Of a stretch of DNA of 64,000 nt, positions 61,101-64,000 are shown piece by piece; positions within the stretch are counted from its first letter, which is position 1, and every line of letters begins with the position of its first letter. Source of the DNA: JAVHYG01 sp040390025 (GTDB lineage Bacteria > Pseudomonadota > Gammaproteobacteria > Diplorickettsiales > Diplorickettsiaceae); NCBI GenBank assembly GCA_040390025.1, contig JAZJZD010000004.1, positions 1 to 64,000 of the forward strand, given 5' to 3'. The notes beneath the pieces were generated by a model. It searched no databases. It saw only the letters and a program-made list of their open reading frames with translations, and was not told the origin of the DNA. Made by a program: the position numbers and the translations under genes.

Positions 61101-62502
61101 TATCCCATACTTCAGGGGATTCGTTTTCCACCATTTTTTTAGCCGCTTTAATTGTAGAAGCTAAATCATGAAGTTGTAGTTTGCTCAAAATAAATGGCTT
61201 AAATAACTCTAAAGCCATTTTCTTGGGTAACCCACATTGATGTAATTTAAGTGTAGGTCCAACCACGATTACCGAACGACCTGAATAATCGACACGTTTA
61301 CCTAATAAATTCTGTCTAAACCGACCTTGTTTACCTTTAATCATATCCGCTAATGATTTTAAAGGTCGCTTATTACTACCGGTAATCGCACGCCCTCGAC
61401 GGCCATTATCAAGTAAGGCATCGACAGATTCTTGTAACATCCGTTTTTCGTTACGAACAATAATATCAGGCGCATTTAAATCGAGTAAACGCTTTAAACG
61501 ATTATTACGGTTGATAACGCGACGATAAAGATCATTGAGATCAGAGGTTGCAAAACGCCCACCATCTAACGGTACCAAAGGACGTAGCTCAGGAGGTAAC
61601 ACGGGTAATACGGTTAAAACCATCCACTCAGGTTTATTACCGGATTGTGCAAAAGCTTCTAAAAGCTTTAGACGCTTCGCATATTTCTTAAGTTTTGTTT
61701 CTGAATTGGTATTAGGAATTTCTTCACGTAAAGTGTTAATCTCTTCTGGCAAATCTAACGTCATCAATAACTGTTGAATCGCTTCAGCACCCATGCGTGC
61801 ATCAAACTCATCACCATGCTCTTCAATAGCTTCTAAATACTGTTCATCCGTTAAAAGCTGGCCTCGTTGTAAAGTTGTCATTCCAGGTTCAGTGACAACA
61901 AAAGCTTCAAAATAGAGAACACGCTCAATATCGCGTAAAGTCATGTCTAGCAAAAGACCAATACGTGATGGCAAAGATTTTAAAAACCAAATATGCGCTA
62001 CGGGACTCGCTAACTCAACGTGCCCCATACGTTCACGGCGTACCTTAGTTAAGGCAACCTCAACACCACATTTTTCACAAATAACTCCGCGGTGCTTAAG
62101 ACGTTTATATTTACCACATAAACATTCGTAATCTTTAATAGGTCCAAAAATTTTGGCGCAAAATAAACCATCTCTTTCTGGTTTAAACGTGCGGTAATTG
62201 ATTGTCTCAGGCTTTTTGACTTCACCATAAGACCAAGTACGGATCATTTCAGGCGATGCTAATGAAATTCGAATATTATCAAATTCATCGAGATAATCTT
62301 CTTGTTTCAAAATACCGAGTAGGTCCGACATTAAAGGCTTTTCAGTAGCAGTGATACTAGACTGCACTGCTTCGACCATGCTCGCCAAACTTTCTTGGGG
62401 TTGCTTGTCCTGCGCAGTCACTTCTTTAGACGCCGCTACTGATTCAGTCGCAGTACTTTCAACTTCAGTATTTTCAGGGGCTGCTTTTGGTTTAGTTGCC
62501 AA
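58102..62502 (-). CDS. rpoC: RNA polymerase beta' subunit
   Basis: Catalytic subunit, 1466 aa, about 60 more than E. coli. Active-site [15 protein letters not shown], zinc ligands [20 protein letters not shown] and [17 protein letters not shown], and the bridge-helix/trigger-loop region [16 protein letters not shown] are present. The start is TTG 62502 with GGAG seven bases upstream; it adds ~57 Ala/Thr/Glu/Ser-rich residues before [10 protein letters not shown], where relatives begin. The internal ATG 62331 has only a poor ribosome site. Confidence 0.97.
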   Translation of the reverse strand: MATKPKAAPENTEVESTATESVAASKEVTAQDKQPQESLASMVEAVQSSITATEKPLMSDLLGILKQEDYLDEFDNIRISLASPEMIRTWSYGEVKKPETINYRTFKPERDGLFCAKIFGPIKDYECLCGKYKRLKHRGVICEKCGVEVALTKVRRERMGHVELASPVAHIWFLKSLPSRIGLLLDMTLRDIERVLYFEAFVVTEPGMTTLQRGQLLTDEQYLEAIEEHGDEFDARMGAEAIQQLLMTLDLPEEINTLREEIPNTNSETKLKKYAKRLKLLEAFAQSGNKPEWMVLTVLPVLPPELRPLVPLDGGRFATSDLNDLYRRVINRNNRLKRLLDLNAPDIIVRNEKRMLQESVDALLDNGRRGRAITGSNKRPLKSLADMIKGKQGRFRQNLLGKRVDYSGRSVIVVGPTLKLHQCGLPKKMALELFKPFILSKLQLHDLASTIKAAKKMVENESPEVWDILEEVIREHPVLLNRAPTLHRLGIQAFEPILVEGKAIQLHPLVCTAYNADFDGDQMAVHVPLTIEAQLEARALMMSTNNILSPANGEPIIVPTQDVVLGLYYLTRDKINAKGEGLICANINEVRQLYDTGVADLHAKIKVRIKEVLFDAEGKRQESIKLVDTTVGRTLLREILPDGLPFSLINKTLKKKAILSLINECYRHLGLKATAIFADNLMYTGFGYATRAGISIGIEDLIIPEGKAAIIAEAETEVKEIESQYASGLVTQGERYNKVVDIWSRTNDQVAKAMMEKLATEVVIDANGKEVEQESFNPVYMMADSGARGSPAQMRQLAGMRGLMTKPDGSIIETPITANFREGLDVLQYFISTHGARKGLADTALKTANSGYLTRRLVDVAQDMVVTEADCGAAQGILITPHVEGGEIMVPLRERVLGRVLADDVSLPGSDDVVVQKGTLLDENWVNILEDRAVDQVNVRSPITCEARYGICAACYGRDLARGHLVVIGESVGVIAAQSIGEPGTQLTMRTFHIGGAASQVALANHIQVKSKGRIKLHNIKLVKHADGHFVTVSRSGELTLLDAQGRERERYKLPYGASIKVSDGTEVVPGQVIAQWDPHTHPVVTEVAGYIKFIDLVDGITMNRQTDEVTGLTSIVVTDSKQRAASGKELRPMVRLADKEGNDLFLPGTRLPAHYFLPINAILSLEDGAAVGVGDIVARIPQETSKTRDITGGLPRVADLFEARKPKEPAILAEISGIISFGKETKGKRRLVITGSDGESFEALIPKWRHVTVFEGEHVERGEIVADGPLNPHDILRLLGINALSNYIVSEVQEVYRLQGVKINDKHIEVIVRQMLRKVNVLDSGESLFLKGEQLEEARVKEENRKLVAEDKLPARFEAILLGITKASLATDSFISAASFQETTRVLTEAAVTGKRDDLRGLKENVIVGRLIPAGTGFAYHTESRRQRAANILARKQKLVAPQMTASDVEQALSQALSEPKDGSQ

Positions 62503-62521
62503 GGTTATACTCCACTTCAGA

Positions 62522-64000
62522 TTAATCTTTGGTTTCTAGTTCTGCATTAATGGCCAAGGATCGTATTTCCTTGACTAATACGTTAAATGATTCTGGCATT
62601 CCTGCTTCCATATGGTGGTCGCCATCGACAATATTTTTATACATCTTTGTTCGGCCGGCGACATCATCAGATTTCACCGTCAACATTTCTTGTAAGGTGT
62701 AAGCAGCTCCATAAGCTTCTAAAGCCCAAACTTCCATTTCACCAAATCGCTGTCCACCAAATTGTGCTTTACCACCCAAGGGCTGTTGTGTCACTAAACT
62801 ATAAGAACCGGTTGATCGCGCATGCATTTTATCGTCAACTAAATGGTTCAGTTTAAGCATATACATATAACCTACGGTCACAGGTCGCTCAAAGCGCTGG
62901 CCTGTTCTACCATCATAAAGCGTCGTTTGGCCCGATTCGGGTAAATCCGCTAAATGCAGCATACGTTTGATTTCTGATTCGGTAACACCATCAAAAACAG
63001 GCGTCGCCATAGGCACTCCATTGCGTAAATTTTGTGCAAGCTCTGTCACTTCCTCGCTCGATAATTTATCAAGGTCCACTTTTTGCGCCGTTTGCTTATT
63101 ATCGTTATAAATAGAACCTAAAAAGGTCTTTACTTCCTTGATACTTTTTTTCGTATCTAACATCTTGCCAATCTTTAAGCCTAAACCTTTGGCAGCCCAA
63201 CCTAAGTGTGTTTCTAATACCTGGCCGACGTTCATACGTGAAGGAACACCTAGAGGATTCAACACAATATCAACCGGTGTCCCATCTTCCATATAAGGCA
63301 TATCTTCAACAGGAATAATCGTCGAAATAACCCCTTTATTACCATGGCGTCCTGCCATTTTATCGCCAGGTTGGATACAACGCTTGATAGCTAAATAAAC
63401 CTTAACGATCTTGAGTATTCCAGGTGCGAGATCATCGCCTTGCGTTATCTTTTTTTGTTTATTTTCAAATTTCTCTTCTAAAGATAAACGCGCCTCTTCA
63501 AGCTGTTTCGCTACGGCTTCTAATTGTTGGTTAGCCGCTTCGTCACGTAGACTGACAGAAAACCATTGATCCTTAGATAGTGTACCTAAATATTCAAGCG
63601 TCACTTTGCTACCTGATTTAAGTTTATTCGGGCCACTACTCGCAACCGCACCTACTAATAAAGTTTCTAGACGTTGGTAACAGTCGTTTTCTAAAATTCG
63701 AAACTCATCGTATAAGTCCTTCTTAATTTTTTCTAACGCCATTTCCTCGATACTTAGAGCACGTTGATCTTTTTCTAAACCATCACGTGTAAATACTTGT
63801 ACATCGATGACCGTTCCACGCATACCTGAGGGCACACGCAAAGAACTATCTTTTACATCCGAGGCTTTTTCACCAAAAATGGCGCGTAATAATTTTTCTT
63901 CGGGTGTTAATTGCGTTTCACCTTTTGGTGTAACCTTTCCTACCAGGATATCACCGGCTTCAACCCATGCCCCTAAATGCACAATTCCCGATTCATCCAG
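62522..64000 (-). CDS. rpoB: RNA polymerase beta subunit, C-terminal part
   Basis: The frame is open to the window edge (LDESGI precedes [24 protein letters not shown]), so only the last 492 codons are here. Present are [73 protein letters not shown] and the final [14 protein letters not shown], covering the hybrid-binding and clamp regions. rpoC starts 19 bases after the stop. Confidence 0.97.
   Translation of the reverse strand: MDESGIVHLGAWVEAGDILVGKVTPKGETQLTPEEKLLRAIFGEKASDVKDSSLRVPSGMRGTVIDVQVFTRDGLEKDQRALSIEEMALEKIKKDLYDEFRILENDCYQRLETLLVGAVASSGPNKLKSGSKVTLEYLGTLSKDQWFSVSLRDEAANQQLEAVAKQLEEARLSLEEKFENKQKKITQGDDLAPGILKIVKVYLAIKRCIQPGDKMAGRHGNKGVISTIIPVEDMPYMEDGTPVDIVLNPLGVPSRMNVGQVLETHLGWAAKGLGLKIGKMLDTKKSIKEVKTFLGSIYNDNKQTAQKVDLDKLSSEEVTELAQNLRNGVPMATPVFDGVTESEIKRMLHLADLPESGQTTLYDGRTGQRFERPVTVGYMYMLKLNHLVDDKMHARSTGSYSLVTQQPLGGKAQFGGQRFGEMEVWALEAYGAAYTLQEMLTVKSDDVAGRTKMYKNIVDGDHHMEAGMPESFNVLVKEIRSLAINAELETKD

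Overview
The window reads as chromosome of an AT-rich, host-associated gammaproteobacterium of the order Legionellales, most likely Coxiellaceae near Rickettsiella/Diplorickettsia. That placement is inferred from gene content: an AnkH-like ankyrin/cysteine-protease effector candidate, other effector-like orphan proteins, an OPT transporter, a BarA-type HPt protein, and housekeeping genes in gammaproteobacterial order. No database search was possible.

Layout. (1) 1-6493: the decaying end of an integrative element next to tRNA-Lys(UUU). It holds a HigBA-type toxin-antitoxin pair, a DUF5681-like protein, a frameshifted DnaB_N/RepA-like ATPase, an AlpA-like regulator, an unrecognised 462-aa protein translationally coupled to the integrase, and an integrase whose 5' end is broken by a 20-bp tandem duplication. 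(2) 6560-22591: housekeeping genes (OPT transporter, serS, folD, M17 aminopeptidase, ald, the rpsU-yqeY-dnaG cluster, tsaD, plsY, orn, efp) with two effector-like orphans (382 and 649 aa). (3) 22592-29865: the initiator tRNA - rimP - nusA - infB - rbfA - truB cluster, with structured repeats downstream of truB and between nusA and infB. (4) 29866-36246: an accessory patch with a 374-aa protein of three internal repeats bracketed by ~118-bp DNA repeats, the AnkH-like protein and its small upstream neighbour, then asd, prmB and an orphan HPt protein. (5) 36247-54771: a merged str-S10-spc-alpha ribosomal supercluster, all on the minus strand, from rpsL to rplQ, including secY, rpoA, tuf and fusA. 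(6) 55035-64000: a 955-aa protein with a CX5R phosphoinositide-phosphatase signature (CKSGKDRTG), lodged between rpsL and rpoC, then rpoC and the 3' part of rpoB.

How it fits together: the core is translation, transcription and protein-export machinery. Around it sit proteins that look aimed at host cells, and dispersed structured DNA repeats. The most interesting non-coding signal is a recurring hairpin (CGGAG, 5-bp stem, loop, complementary stem, then usually TGAG/TGCG) in at least six places. Its stem bases change between copies while pairing is kept. The most interesting coding signals are the phosphatase-like gene between rpoC and rpsL, the repeat-bracketed 374-aa gene and the integrase-coupled 462-aa orphan.
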